Shown: positions 1-9,076, counted from the first letter of the stretch. The stretch is 64,000 nt of DNA from JARFUG01 sp050485365 (GCA_050485365.1 JBJHBH010000005.1:14283-78282), one strand, 5' to 3'. A program made the numbers and translations. Notes: a model not told the origin generated them from the sequence alone.

Positions 1-1
1 C

Positions 2-241
2 GACAAAACGTCAGCGGCGATTTCTTTTCGGCAAAAGGCTGAGAAGGTTCTCTTGCGCCTCCGCGACCATCCCGAATCTGGGCGGACCCTTCCGGAGTTT
101 CCAGACATTCACTTTCGTGAGGTCATCGTTACACCCTATCGGTTTTTCTACCGGGTTAAAGATAATATCGTCTGGATTGTGGCCGTATGGCACGGCGCAC
201 AGATCCCCGAAAAGCCATCAGATGAATCGGGCAATCAATAA
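2..241 (+). CDS. ParE/RelE-family toxin, C-terminal part
   Basis: The reading frame is open from the first bases of the window, so the start lies upstream and only about 79 residues are seen. The segment with ESGRTLPEF, REVIVTPYRFFYRV and VAVWHGAQIPE is the typical C-terminal half of ParE/RelE-superfamily toxins (type II toxin-antitoxin systems; ParE acts on DNA gyrase, RelE on ribosome-bound mRNA). The antitoxin normally precedes the toxin and would lie outside the window. No later antitoxin gene is visible downstream. Family assignment is firm; the cellular target cannot be told from this part. Confidence 0.8.
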   Translation, partial: DKTSAAISFRQKAEKVLLRLRDHPESGRTLPEFPDIHFREVIVTPYRFFYRVKDNIVWIVAVWHGAQIPEKPSDESGNQ

Positions 242-393
242 GAAACGACCACACCTACTCCCTCCGGTGCCCGGACCAAAATAAGTCCCTGAGACTCAGC
301 TGGAATCCTACGAAGTCCCCCCCCTTTAAAAAAGCTATGGCCCGATTTTCATGGGTGAAATCCGTGCTTATCCGCCGCAAGGGAGCCGTTGAT

Positions 394-1140
394 ATGAGAA
401 GATTTCTCGTCGCCTTTTCGCTCGTCTTGTTTGTCGTCGCAGCTCATGCCTCTCCCTTCGACCCATCCGCGCAGGAAGCGGTCATTGAAGTGCGGGGGGA
501 TGCGGTGCTCTATGTGGGGGCGATCTCTGAGCTGAACATCGAGCGATTCATGGAGGTGGTCCAGGGGAAGGAGATCTCGGTCCTCACGATCTCGTCGGGG
601 GGCGGCGAGATCAACGCAGGGATGACCATGGGAGAGTGGGTCTTCGGCAACGGCGTCGACGTCGTGGTCGAGCGCATGTGCATGTCGTCGTGCGCCAACT
701 ACGTCTTCACGGCCGGGCGCCGCAAGACGATCAACCCCGGCTCCATCGTGGCGTGGCACGGCAACATCCTCCAGAAAACGGGGCTTTCTGAAGACGAGGT
801 GCGCGCCGCGACACTGGAAATGCTCGATCGACTGCCGCAGAACGAGAAGGAGAAGATCGACCGGGAAGTCGTGATCGCGCAGACCCTCGATCAGGCGCGG
901 GACTATCAGCGCAGGAGCGTGGAGAGGCAAGACGCCTTCTTCGCCAGGATCGGGGTGGACGAATATATCTGCCGCGTCGGGAACGAGGAGTACGGGGCCG
1001 ACGATTTCTTCCTCCTCGCACCGAAGGACATGGCGCGATTCGGTCTCACTGGCGTCAGGGCTCCGCACGATTACGACATGACCGACCTGACCCCTTTTCG
1101 CAATAAGGGAAAAAGCATCGAATTCATCCGACTCGATTAG
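394..1140 (+). CDS. Exported ClpP-like (COG3904-type) protein
   Basis: The product is a predicted periplasmic protein of 248 residues. The start at 394 is chosen because AAGGGA lies 9 bases upstream and the protein then begins with a clean signal peptide (MRRFLVAFSLVLFVVAAHA, cleavage near residue 19); an upstream ATG at 337 would put a charged stretch before it. The body carries ISSGGGEINAG (about residues 66-76), then MCMSSCANYVFTAG (about 94-107) and VAWHGN, the pattern of the ClpP/crotonase-like periplasmic family, where the serine after the Cys/Met stretch is in the position of the ClpP nucleophile. Peptidase activity is not proven for this family. It stands alone, with no operon partner. 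Confidence 0.7.
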   Translation: MRRFLVAFSLVLFVVAAHASPFDPSAQEAVIEVRGDAVLYVGAISELNIERFMEVVQGKEISVLTISSGGGEINAGMTMGEWVFGNGVDVVVERMCMSSCANYVFTAGRRKTINPGSIVAWHGNILQKTGLSEDEVRAATLEMLDRLPQNEKEKIDREVVIAQTLDQARDYQRRSVERQDAFFARIGVDEYICRVGNEEYGADDFFLLAPKDMARFGLTGVRAPHDYDMTDLTPFRNKGKSIEFIRLD

Positions 1141-1309
1141 GTCGGCTCGGACTTGGAAACGAGGAGAATCCGGAAAATCCCCCCTTTTTCCTGAAAGACC
1201 GATAATCTTAGGTATCCTTACTTCTCATGCCGATGGCGGACTTTCGCAATAATGGCAAGCGGGAGCCCGCTCACCGTCGCAAACCCGAATGCCTGGAAGG
1301 GTGGGATCT

Positions 1310-1987
1310 ATGGCGAATGGGGTGTGGGATGCCGATCTGTTCCGTTCGCGGCTGAGCGCATCGATCGGCTCGGTGCTCGATGAACCCTGCGATGCCGAAG
1401 GGTTGAGGGAGGCGGTCGCCGCAAGCGCGCAGGCGGCCGAGAGGGTCTGCGGCGGTAGGCCCTCGGCGTGCGGCGCGGGGTGTCCCCACTGCTGCGTTCT
1501 GAACGTCTCGGTTCTCCTTCCAGAAGTGATGATCATCGCCGGGTGGCTGAGGGGGCACCTCCCGGAAGAGGAGTGGGCCGCCATGCACGAGCGCATCGCC
1601 GCCCACCGCAGCCGGGTGCGCTGGATGGACGACGAGGAGCGCATCTTCGCCGGTGTGCGGTGCCCGTTTCTCGACGAGGCCGGCTCCTGCATCATCCACC
1701 CGGTGCGGCCCCTGGCGTGTCGCGGGGCGGCGTCCCTCGACAGCAACGCCTGCCGGGATGCCTTCAGGCCGTTCGACCCCTACGCCGAGCGCCTCGTCCC
1801 CGCCGACCTGCTGCGCCGATCGGCCTACGATGCGGCCTTCACGGCGCTGGCCGATGTGCTCCTGTCGCATCGGCTCGACGATCGCAGCATCGAGCTGAGC
1901 GGCGGCGTTCTGGCGTTTCAGCGGCAGCCGGAATTGATCGCATCGTATCTGAGGGGCGAGCGGCTTCCAGGTGAGATCTGGGAGTAG
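1310..1987 (+). CDS. YkgJ-family cysteine cluster protein
   Basis: A 225-residue cytoplasmic protein with the YkgJ-type metal-binding cysteine cluster: CGAGCPHCC near residue 57, then RCPFLDEAGSCIIHPVRP and LACRG. The family is predicted to bind zinc or an iron-sulfur cluster; its reaction is unknown. Start 1310 is preferred over the ATG at 1289 because GGAAGGGTGGG precedes it. It lies 65 bp upstream of an aldehyde dehydrogenase in the same direction and could share its transcript. Confidence 0.75.
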   Translation: MANGVWDADLFRSRLSASIGSVLDEPCDAEGLREAVAASAQAAERVCGGRPSACGAGCPHCCVLNVSVLLPEVMIIAGWLRGHLPEEEWAAMHERIAAHRSRVRWMDDEERIFAGVRCPFLDEAGSCIIHPVRPLACRGAASLDSNACRDAFRPFDPYAERLVPADLLRRSAYDAAFTALADVLLSHRLDDRSIELSGGVLAFQRQPELIASYLRGERLPGEIWE

Positions 1988-2052
1988 CGCCTGCGGACCT
2001 GGTGGGGGCGAGGGTGGTTTTTTTGTTCATCTGAATTTGCGAGGGAGGCACC

Positions 2053-3471
2053 ATGCAACGTTACGACAATCTCTACATCGACGGCCGCTGGGTCGCGTCG
2101 CGCGGCGGCGGTTTCATCGAGGTGATCAATGCTTCGACCGAGGAGGTGATGGGTCGCATCCCGGCGGGGAGCGCCGAGGATGTCGACGCGGCCGCCGGCG
2201 CGGCGCGGGCTGCCTTCGAGGGATGGGCGGCGACGCCGCTGCAGGAACGGATCGGCTACGCGAGAAGGATCCATCAGGGGCTCACCGATTGCGCCGACGA
2301 GATCGCCCGCACCATCACCGGCGAGGTGGGGATGCCGCTCAAGTTTTCCAGACGGATTCAGGCGGGGCTCCCCGCCTCGGTCATGGAGAGCTGCATCGCC
2401 CTTGCGGGGCAATTCCCCTTCGAGGAGGAGTTCGGTAACTCCCTCGTCGTCCGGGAGCCGGCCGGGGTCGTCGCCTGCATCACCCCCTGGAACTACCCGC
2501 TGCATCAGGTCGTCGTCAAGGTCGCCCCCGCCCTGCTCGCCGGATGCACCGTCGTCCTCAAGCCGAGCGAGATCGCCCCCTTGAGCGCCTTCATGTTGGC
2601 CGAAATCGTAGAGAAGGCCGGTCTTCCCCCCGGCGTCTTCAATCTGGTGAGCGGAACGGGTTACGCGGTCGGTGAACCGCTCGTCGCGCACCCCGAGATC
2701 GACAGGATCTCCTTCACCGGATCGACCCGGGGCGGAAAGCGGGTGGCCGAAATGGCGTCGCAGATGGTCAAGCGCGTTTCGCTGGAGCTCGGCGGCAAGT
2801 CGGCCTCCATCATCCTTGACGACGCCGACCTGCCCGCCGCCGTCAAGGGGACGGTGAACGCCTGCTTTCTGAACTCGGGCCAGACGTGCAACGCCCTTAC
2901 CCGCATGCTGGTCCCCGAGAGCCTCTACGAAGAGGCGGCCGCATTGGCGGTGGAAACCGCCAGGGGATTCACCCTGGGGGACCCCTTCGCGGGGGAGGCC
3001 AAGCTGGGCCCCCTCATCAGCGCAGATCAGCGCGAGCGGGTGCGCGGCTACATCCGCAAGGGGATGGAAGAAGGGGCCGAGCTCCTCATCGGCGGAGCCG
3101 AACCGCCCGAGGGCCTGACGAAGGGATTCTATGTGCGGCCGACGATCTTCGGCCGGGTCGACCCGAAGGCGACCATTGCGCGGGAGGAGATCTTCGGGCC
3201 GGTCCTGTGCATCCTCACCTACCGTGACGAGGAGGAGGCGATTCGCCTCGCCAACGACACCGTCTACGGGCTGGCGGGGGCGGTCTGGGGTGGGGAAAAG
3301 GAGCGGTCGCTGCGGGTGGCGCGAAGGATACGGGCGGGGCAGGTCGACGTCAACGGCGGCCGCTTCAACCTGCTCGCCCCCTTCGGCGGGTTCAAACAGT
3401 CGGGGTACGGGCGTGAATTCGGCAGGTTCGGCCTGGAAGAGTTTCTGGAGCTCAAGGCGCTGCAGCTGTGA
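2053..3471 (+). CDS. NAD(P)-dependent aldehyde dehydrogenase
   Basis: A complete 472-residue aldehyde dehydrogenase, the normal family length, which oxidises an aldehyde to its acid with NAD(P)+. Visible landmarks are the oxyanion and cofactor region TPWNYPL (145-150), KPSE at 170-173, FTGST (221-225), the general-base glutamate in LELGGKS (Glu245) and the nucleophilic cysteine in NSGQTCNA (Cys279). GGGAGG precedes the ATG. Substrate cannot be read from sequence; the closest general description is a broad, non-phosphorylating ALDH. It follows the YkgJ-family gene and converges with the next gene. Confidence 0.9.
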   Translation: MQRYDNLYIDGRWVASRGGGFIEVINASTEEVMGRIPAGSAEDVDAAAGAARAAFEGWAATPLQERIGYARRIHQGLTDCADEIARTITGEVGMPLKFSRRIQAGLPASVMESCIALAGQFPFEEEFGNSLVVREPAGVVACITPWNYPLHQVVVKVAPALLAGCTVVLKPSEIAPLSAFMLAEIVEKAGLPPGVFNLVSGTGYAVGEPLVAHPEIDRISFTGSTRGGKRVAEMASQMVKRVSLELGGKSASIILDDADLPAAVKGTVNACFLNSGQTCNALTRMLVPESLYEEAAALAVETARGFTLGDPFAGEAKLGPLISADQRERVRGYIRKGMEEGAELLIGGAEPPEGLTKGFYVRPTIFGRVDPKATIAREEIFGPVLCILTYRDEEEAIRLANDTVYGLAGAVWGGEKERSLRVARRIRAGQVDVNGGRFNLLAPFGGFKQSGYGREFGRFGLEEFLELKALQL

Positions 3472-3501
3472 TGCGCCGGGAGGCGGCGCCCCCCTGCCGC
3501 C

Positions 3502-4209
3502 TCAGATCGGTCTGAGCCCCGTCAGCTCCATGACCGTCTCGACCTTGCCGTTGCGCAACTGCTCGGCGCGCACCGGAAGAAATCCGAGCTCGGGCGCATG
3601 CCAGAAGCGCGAGAGACGGCTCGATCCGGGGCGGGTGCTTTCGTAGAGGACCGCCTCGAACTCTCCCGCGCTCGTCCTGATGCGCTCCGTCCCCACTCGG
3701 GTATAGCTGTAGTGCTTGAGCCGCTCGTCTACCATCGAGAGCGCGCCGGGCTCTTCGCCGCGCAGCAAGGCCGTGATGACGGCGATCTGCATCGAGAGGC
3801 GATCCTGCATCCTCGGGGCGATGGGGAACTGCACTCGATTCCCGTTCACCGTCCCGCTGACCCGCTCTTCGTTCCAGGCGAATTCGAGGACGTCACGCTC
3901 CGAGCGACCGTCGTCCGAAAACCAGGAGAGGGGGCGCACCCCGTCTTCGTCGATGCGCATGACGCTGCGCTCGACTGCCCTGCTGCTGACGAAGAGCCGC
4001 GCCAGCCTCCGGGGGTTGGCGCGGGTTTCGTAAACATACTCCCCCGATCCTTCGGGGCGCAGCGTCGAGTGCAGCTCACCGGCGCTGATCCCGCGGAAGC
4101 TGACGTCGTATGTGGCGGCAAAAGGGATCGGGGCGATCGATGCGGCCGCGGCGGCAGGAATGAAGGCGGCGGCGAAAAGGCCGAGGGTCAAAGCGGCGAG
4201 TCGTCTCAA
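3502..4209 (-). CDS. DUF3108 exported protein
   Basis: A 235-residue protein beginning with an alanine-rich signal peptide (about residues 1-22) followed by a DUF3108 domain (YDVSFRGISAGELHSTL, then SRAVERSVMRIDEDGVRPL and PVRAEQLRNGKVETVMEL). The family is periplasmic or outer-membrane associated and of unknown function. The start codon is TTG, supported by GGGAGG 6-7 bases upstream. It lies 138 bp downstream of a DsrE-like exported protein on the same strand and may be co-transcribed with it. Confidence 0.8.
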   Translation of the reverse strand: MRRLAALTLGLFAAAFIPAAAAASIAPIPFAATYDVSFRGISAGELHSTLRPEGSGEYVYETRANPRRLARLFVSSRAVERSVMRIDEDGVRPLSWFSDDGRSERDVLEFAWNEERVSGTVNGNRVQFPIAPRMQDRLSMQIAVITALLRGEEPGALSMVDERLKHYSYTRVGTERIRTSAGEFEAVLYESTRPGSSRLSRFWHAPELGFLPVRAEQLRNGKVETVMELTGLRPI

Positions 4210-4347
4210 GGCAATCCTCCCGGAGGTTGAATTCCAAACGATTCTATCTCACCCCTGCCGATAAACCTATCGGCCCAACGGTTGAACCGGCGCTTTTCAC
4301 TTTCTTTCCTCATTTTGCCACACCACGAAGATCACCTCGCGGCGCGG

Positions 4348-4857
4348 CTACGGAACGGCAATCACGGCGTACCCTTGGTTCTGATATCCGGCGACCGAAA
4401 TGAAACCATTTCCGACCTGTTCGATCTCCGTCATCAAAGTGTCGGGGTCAACACCAAAGACCCTGACGGCGTACATGCATACCTCCATCCTGACCCCGTC
4501 TTCGTGGAACTGGCGGATCTGTTCGGCGACGGTGTCGAGGGTTTCGTGCTGCGTCTCGTCGAAGCCTTGCCTGTCGTTGGAGAGAAACTTAACGGCCTCG
4601 CCATGAAAGACGATCACGGTGCGCGGCGGATTCGGAAGGGCCTTCACGCTCTGGTCCTGATAGATCTGCCGCACGGCGGGGAAGACGACGGTGGCCGCCT
4701 CAGGAGAGGCGTGGCCGTAATCGATGACCGTGTCGAGCCTCTCGAGGCGCTCCAGCGCCGCGTACTCCGACGCCGCGGAGGCAGCGGCAATGAAGACGAG
4801 CAGCACCAGGGTCAGGGGAAAGGTGCGAAGGAACATGTGTGATGATCTCTTGTTCAT
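4348..4857 (-). CDS. DsrE-like exported protein
   Basis: A 169-residue protein with a signal peptide (MNKRSSHMFLRTFPLTLVLL onward, ending near an ASA motif) and a DsrE/DsrF-like fold recognisable in TVIDYGH, RTVIVFHGEAVKFLSND and the cysteine-bearing segment RMEVCMYAVRVFGVD. Cytoplasmic DsrE proteins move sulfur; the exported single-cysteine forms have no settled function. The start at 4857 is fixed by AAGGAGA six bases upstream; the longer open frame upstream is not needed. Confidence 0.75.
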   Translation of the reverse strand: MNKRSSHMFLRTFPLTLVLLVFIAAASAASEYAALERLERLDTVIDYGHASPEAATVVFPAVRQIYQDQSVKALPNPPRTVIVFHGEAVKFLSNDRQGFDETQHETLDTVAEQIRQFHEDGVRMEVCMYAVRVFGVDPDTLMTEIEQVGNGFISVAGYQNQGYAVIAVP

Positions 4858-5008
4858 TTTGCGTCTCCTTACAGGGACCGTCCGGTCGAGGGGCCGGCAC
4901 CTGCGGGCGGGAGATCTCCCGCCGCACCCCAACTATATTGCGAACCGAAGCTGTTGCAAGAGGTCCAAAGTGGCCACTGTGAACGCCGATCGAGACGGAG
5001 GCGACGTC

Positions 5009-5036
5009 TTGACACGCACCGGGCGGCGTCTAGGAT
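5009..5036 (+). promoter_or_regulatory. Sigma-70-type promoter for the flavoprotein gene
   Basis: TTGACA (5009-5014) and TAGGAT (5031-5036) with a 16-bp spacer, about 45 bp upstream of the GTG start at 5082. The match to the -35 consensus is perfect. Confidence 0.55.
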
Positions 5037-5081
5037 TCAACCATCGAGCGCAAATCGCATGAGCGAACAAGGGAGGGGAGC

Positions 5082-6212
5082 GTGCATCTGGTTCTTGTCG
5101 GCGGCGGCCATGCCCATATGACGCTCATCGCCCGTCTCGATGAGCTCGTTCGCCGGGGACACAGGGTCACCCTCGTCAGTCCCTCTCCTTATCTCTACTA
5201 CTCGGGGATGGGGCCGGGGCTTCTGGGGGGATTCTACCGACCGGCCGAGACCCGCTTTCACATCCGCAAAGCGGCCGTCGAGCGCGGGGCACGGTTCATG
5301 GAGGCGAAGGTGAGCGGCGTCGATCCGGCGCGGCGCCTGCTGCGTCTGGAGGGCGGCGGCGAGCTCGCCTATGACCTCGTCTCGTTCAACACCGGCAGCG
5401 AAGTCCCCCTCCATCGGGTCGGCGCCGAAGGCGACGGGGTCATCCCCGTCAAGCCGATCGAGAACCTCTACGCCGCCAGGCGGCACATCATGGAGGCGCT
5501 GCGACGCCGTCCGCTGCAACTCCTCGTCGTCGGGGGCGGACCGGCGGGGGTGGAGATCGCCGCCAACCTCTGCCGCCTCCTCGACCAGAGCGCGGGGCGC
5601 GGCTCCATCGTCCTCGTCGGCGGAGGCGGCATCCTGCGGGGGCTCCCGCCGCGGGCGAGGGCGCTGGCGCTGGCCTCGCTCAGGCGCCGCGGAGTCGAGG
5701 TGCGCGAAGAGGAGCGCGCCATCAGCGTGCGGGGCGGCCGGGCCGAGCTCTGCGGCGGCGCCGTCCTCCCCTACGACTTCGCCTTCATCGCCCCGGGGAT
5801 CGTCCCGTCACCGATATTCCGCGACTCGCCCGTCCCCACCAGCGACGACGGAGGGCTCCTCGTAAACCCCTTTTTGCAGAGCGTCGCGTGGCCGGAAATC
5901 TTCGGCGGGGGGGACTGCGTCACCTTCGCGCAAAGGCCCTTGGACAAGGTGGGGGTCTACGCCGTGCGCCAGAATCCGATCCTGCACCACAACCTGTTGG
6001 CGGCGCTGGAAGGGGGAGAGATGAAGCGGTTCGCGCCGCAGAAGCACTACATGCTCGTCTTCAATCTCGGCGACGGGCGGGGAATTCTGCGGCGACGCTC
6101 CCTCGTTCTGGACGGGCGGGCGGCCTTCCGGCTCAAGGACGCCATCGATCGGCGCTTCATGCGGCGCTTCCAGCTCTCGGGCGAGCTCTCCGAGCCGAAC
6201 GCCGCGCCTTGA
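5082..6212 (+). CDS. FAD/NAD-dependent oxidoreductase (NDH-2/SelD-associated type)
   Basis: A 376-residue pyridine nucleotide-disulfide-type flavoprotein. It has an N-terminal FAD-binding motif (VLVGGGHAHMTL, residues 3-14) and a second dinucleotide fold (LLVVGGGPAGVEIA, near 147-160), and ends with a segment containing GGGDCVTF, the usual flavin-ribityl contact. The GGGHAHM start and YYSGMGPGLLGG are typical of NADH dehydrogenase II-like proteins sometimes fused to selenide-water dikinase; here no SelD domain follows. It probably moves electrons from NAD(P)H to a quinone or another acceptor. Start is GTG after GGGAGGGGAGC. Confidence 0.8.
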   Translation: MHLVLVGGGHAHMTLIARLDELVRRGHRVTLVSPSPYLYYSGMGPGLLGGFYRPAETRFHIRKAAVERGARFMEAKVSGVDPARRLLRLEGGGELAYDLVSFNTGSEVPLHRVGAEGDGVIPVKPIENLYAARRHIMEALRRRPLQLLVVGGGPAGVEIAANLCRLLDQSAGRGSIVLVGGGGILRGLPPRARALALASLRRRGVEVREEERAISVRGGRAELCGGAVLPYDFAFIAPGIVPSPIFRDSPVPTSDDGGLLVNPFLQSVAWPEIFGGGDCVTFAQRPLDKVGVYAVRQNPILHHNLLAALEGGEMKRFAPQKHYMLVFNLGDGRGILRRRSLVLDGRAAFRLKDAIDRRFMRRFQLSGELSEPNAAP

Positions 6213-6223
6213 TCTTCGTGGGA

Positions 6224-7557
6224 CTACCGGGGGCGCTGCGCCCTGAAGAGCCAGACATGGCTGCGTTCCCCTTCGAGGAAGGTGCTGTGGACGACGGCCA
6301 CCTCCCCGCGACTGTTGGCGGCGAGCTTCTGCATCAGCAGCCCCTGGCGCCCCCCGCCGGTGCCGAGCGCCGCGTCGGCGCTCCCCGGAATCGTCCCGGA
6401 GGGTGCGAAGCGTTGGCCGCCGTCGACGGAGACGGTGAAGCCGAGACCCTCGGGGAAGGCGACCGGCTGGGAGAAGAGCTCCCAGATGACGTAGATCTCC
6501 CCCTCGGCGCCGAGGCCCACCTCCGGAAAGTTCGCGCTTTGCCACCTCCCCTGCGGCCCTGCGATACGCCTCGGCGCCTCAACGTCGTCGACGCCCGCCG
6601 CTTTGCGGGTGTAGAGGATGTGGTAGCGATCCAGAGGGCCGCGGGGGCTTTCGGCGTAGACCAGGTGGAGGGTTCCGGCGGCGTCGACGGCGATCTTCGG
6701 CCCCTCGGCGTGGCCGTCGCCGGGGGCGACCTTTCGGTGGGGGCCGAAGGTACGCCCCCCGTCCAGGGAGCGGGCGAGATAGACGTCGCCCCCCCTGTCC
6801 TCGCCGACCGTCCAGGCCAGGTGGAGATCCCCCCCGGCGCCGGCGGCCAGCGACGGGGCGCGGGCCGGTTCGGCGAAACTCCCGGCCAGATGCAGCGGTT
6901 CGGAGAAGCTCTCGCCGCCGTCCTCCGAGCGGCTGAAGCGCAGGGCGCCTTCGTACTCACTCCAGACGGCGTAGATCTCCCCGTTGGCACCCAAGGTCAG
7001 ATCGTGGCTTCCGTTGTGCCAGAAGTCCCTGGTGAGGCGCCCCTTGCCCGCCCCCGCGGGGGTGTCGGAGAGGTTGATCGGCGCGCTGAAGGAGCGCCCG
7101 CCGTCGATGGAGCGGGCGAAGAAGATCTCGCCGCCGTGCGATCCGCCGGAAAAGACGATCTCCTGCCACAGGATGTAGATTCGGTCGGGGTCGTCCGGTG
7201 AGATCGCCATCTTCGGAAGCCAGGAGAAGATCTCGGGGCTCGCCGAGACGTTGACCGCCTCGGGCAGGCGCGCCGTGCCGTCCGGTTCAAAAAGCTGGAA
7301 AAAGATGTCCTGGGCGGCCTGATCGGCCCAGACCACCCCGACGGCCCCCGCGTCGTTGATCGCCACGGCCGGGTCGTCGACGTAGCGAAAATCCGATTCG
7401 TTCATCCGCCAGGGGCCCCGGTGGGCTTCGCCCGAGGCCACCTCGACTCCGGGCTGCCATCTCAGCGCCGCTCCGCCCTCCTGCGCGATGGGGGAGGGGG
7501 CATGACGAGGGCCGCCGCGGCGGCGGCGAAAAAGATAGGGGCAACGAAGCGCCGCAT
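6224..7557 (-). CDS. Exported BNR/sialidase-type repeat protein with an N-terminal frameshift
   Basis: The body (about 430 residues) is a beta-propeller of BNR/Asp-box repeats: SIDGGRSFSAP, SEDGGESFSEP, SLDGGRTFGP and SVDGGQRFAP. Such exported propellers include sialidases, but no full catalytic set (Arg triad) is evident, so sialidase activity is not claimed. The best start is the ATG at 7557, 7 bases after GGAGG, which encodes a clear signal peptide (MRRFVAPIFFAAAAAALV). That frame stops after about 32 codons; the propeller continues in another frame. The two frames meet at a CCCCCTCCCCC stretch (7490-7500 on the plus strand) and one extra base there would join them. It may be a sequencing error, a recent mutation or slippage. 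Confidence 0.7.
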
Positions 7558-7638
7558 CGCTCATCCTCCATCCGATTCATCCTTCTGACTACTAGAGCTA
7601 GCGCAAATCCGTTCGCTGTCAAATGGCGCTGCGCCGCC

Positions 7639-7666
7639 TTGCGTGCCCCTGGGAAGAGACTATAGA
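7639..7666 (+). promoter_or_regulatory. Promoter giving a near-leaderless transcript
   Basis: TTGCGT (7639-7644), 16-bp spacer, TATAGA (7661-7666). The ATG at 7675 follows only 8 bases later, so transcription would begin at or next to the start codon. Confidence 0.45.
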
Positions 7667-7674
7667 ATGGTTGT

Positions 7675-8007
7675 ATGAGTAACGTCATCGAGTTTCCCAG
7701 CCGGGAGAAAAGAATGGAGCGCCTCTTGCGCGAGCACCTCCCCGCCGAGCTCTCCGCCGAGGCGATCGAAGAGCTTGCAGACGAGCTGCGCCGGGCGGCG
7801 CGCAAGATCGACGAGCGTCCCAAGTCGTTCGACCTGCGCTTTCCGGACACATGTTCGGAGAGGGACGTGGTCTTCGTCACCCGGCAGGTGGAGCGAATCG
7901 TCGAGGAGATGATGGAGGTCATCAAGGGGGAGGAGGGGGAGATCTTCAACCTCATCATCCGCTATCATCTGCTGCTGCACGAGGCGCGGCGCAGGCTCGG
8001 GCACTAG
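7675..8007 (+). CDS. Small helical protein of unknown function
   Basis: A 110-residue, charged, mostly helical protein that I do not recognise. Its start MSNVIEFPSREKR is a common N-terminal form in proteobacterial small proteins, which favours the ATG at 7675 even though there is no Shine-Dalgarno sequence. An internal ATG at 7714 does have one (GGGAG). No membrane segment or signal peptide is present. Its TAG stop lies inside the terminal inverted repeat of the 165-bp element that follows. Confidence 0.6.
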   Translation: MSNVIEFPSREKRMERLLREHLPAELSAEAIEELADELRRAARKIDERPKSFDLRFPDTCSERDVVFVTRQVERIVEEMMEVIKGEEGEIFNLIIRYHLLLHEARRRLGH

Positions 8008-8168
8008 TGTTCCGTGCGGTTAGTCCTTTCAAGTAATTCTGAGCAATTTTGGCCGCTGGCAAGGCGCGACGACGCAGGCCTAGCCAAAGCTAAGCCGAGG
8101 AGACGCAACGCAGCCAACGGGCAAAAGGGCCAGAATTAATGGATGGAATTAACCGCACGGAACACTAG
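8004..8168. repeat. 165-bp MITE-like element with 19-bp perfect terminal inverted repeats
   Basis: The ends CTAGTGTTCCGTGCGGTTA (8004-8022) and TAACCGCACGGAACACTAG (8150-8168) are perfect inverted copies. The interior continues as an imperfect palindrome (AATTCTGAGC... against ...GGCCAGAATT), so the whole element can fold into one long hairpin. It holds no gene. It lies exactly between two convergent genes and supplies the TAG stop codon of both. CTAG at each edge may be the target or part of the repeat. It may also act as a two-way terminator. Confidence 0.75.
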
Positions 8169-9025
8169 AGCTGGAGGAAGAAGACGGCGACGAGGGTGAG
8201 GGCGATGCCGATCACCTTCGGCCGGCTGACGCTCTCGCGATAGAGCAGAACCGACAGGACGATGGCGATCATGAAGTGCATCCCCGTGAGGAGAGAGATC
8301 ATCGAGAGAGGCCCCGTCGCCAGCGCGCTCAAAAAGGCGTAGAAGCCGAAGAAGTTGAGCAGCCCCATCGCCACTCCGATCTTCACCGCGTCGCCGGGCT
8401 TTGCCCCGGCGTCTTTTCGTCCCCATTTGCGGTCGATGGCCACGGAGAAGAAGGTCGCCAGCAGATAGGACAGGGCCATGAAGCCTGCGATGCTGGTCGA
8501 CACGGCGGCGAGCTTGCTGGCGATGGCCGCCACCGCGCCGCACAGCACGCATACGGCGATATAGAGCAGGCCGGCCCCCGCCCTCCCGTCGGGGCGCGTG
8601 TCGGTTTTGGCCTCTGCGGCCAAAAGGGCCACCACGCCGAACCCCATCACAATGCCGATCCACTGAAAGGAGCTCGGACGCTCGCCGAAAAAGACGATGG
8701 CGAAGAGGATCACCGCCAGGATGCTCAGGCGCGTCAGGGGGAAGGTGATGCCGGCCGGCAGGTGCCTGAGCGCCTCCATGTGGGCGACGGTGGCGAAGGC
8801 GAAGGCGGCGCTGTTGATCACCGAGAGGAGCACCAAAGAGGTCAGGTCCCCCGTCGGTTCGCGCGTCGCGAAGAAGGCCGCCGCGCTCAAAAGCGTCACC
8901 GTCCCCATCATGACGGCCGTCGTCAGGGACGAGCTGCATTTGCGCTCCGCCGCGACCTTGTAGAGGAAGCGCTGCGATCCGAGCAGAAGGAGCGCGGCCA
9001 GGCTTAGCAGATACCACTCGGGCAT
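8165..9025 (-). CDS. EamA/DMT-family transporter
   Basis: A 286-residue integral membrane protein with about ten hydrophobic helices in two EamA-type halves, the length and layout of drug/metabolite transporters (nucleotide-sugar, amino-acid or metabolite exporters). PLTRLSILAVILFAIVFFGE and the matching end LSVLLYRESVSRPKVIGIAL are the conserved ends of each half. Start 9025 (MPEWYLLSL) removes an arginine-rich upstream extension. Substrate is unknown. The stop codon sits within the terminal repeat of the neighbouring 165-bp element. Confidence 0.8.
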   Translation of the reverse strand: MPEWYLLSLAALLLLGSQRFLYKVAAERKCSSSLTTAVMMGTVTLLSAAAFFATREPTGDLTSLVLLSVINSAAFAFATVAHMEALRHLPAGITFPLTRLSILAVILFAIVFFGERPSSFQWIGIVMGFGVVALLAAEAKTDTRPDGRAGAGLLYIAVCVLCGAVAAIASKLAAVSTSIAGFMALSYLLATFFSVAIDRKWGRKDAGAKPGDAVKIGVAMGLLNFFGFYAFLSALATGPLSMISLLTGMHFMIAIVLSVLLYRESVSRPKVIGIALTLVAVFFLQL

Positions 9026-9076
9026 GGGGTCTCGTAAAGGGTGGCGGCAGGGGGACGGCGACGCTCCGGCAACGCA

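Noticed and set aside
6224..7557. Sialidase enzyme
   Set aside because: Asp-box repeats are present but the catalytic arginines and tyrosine of sialidases cannot be identified.
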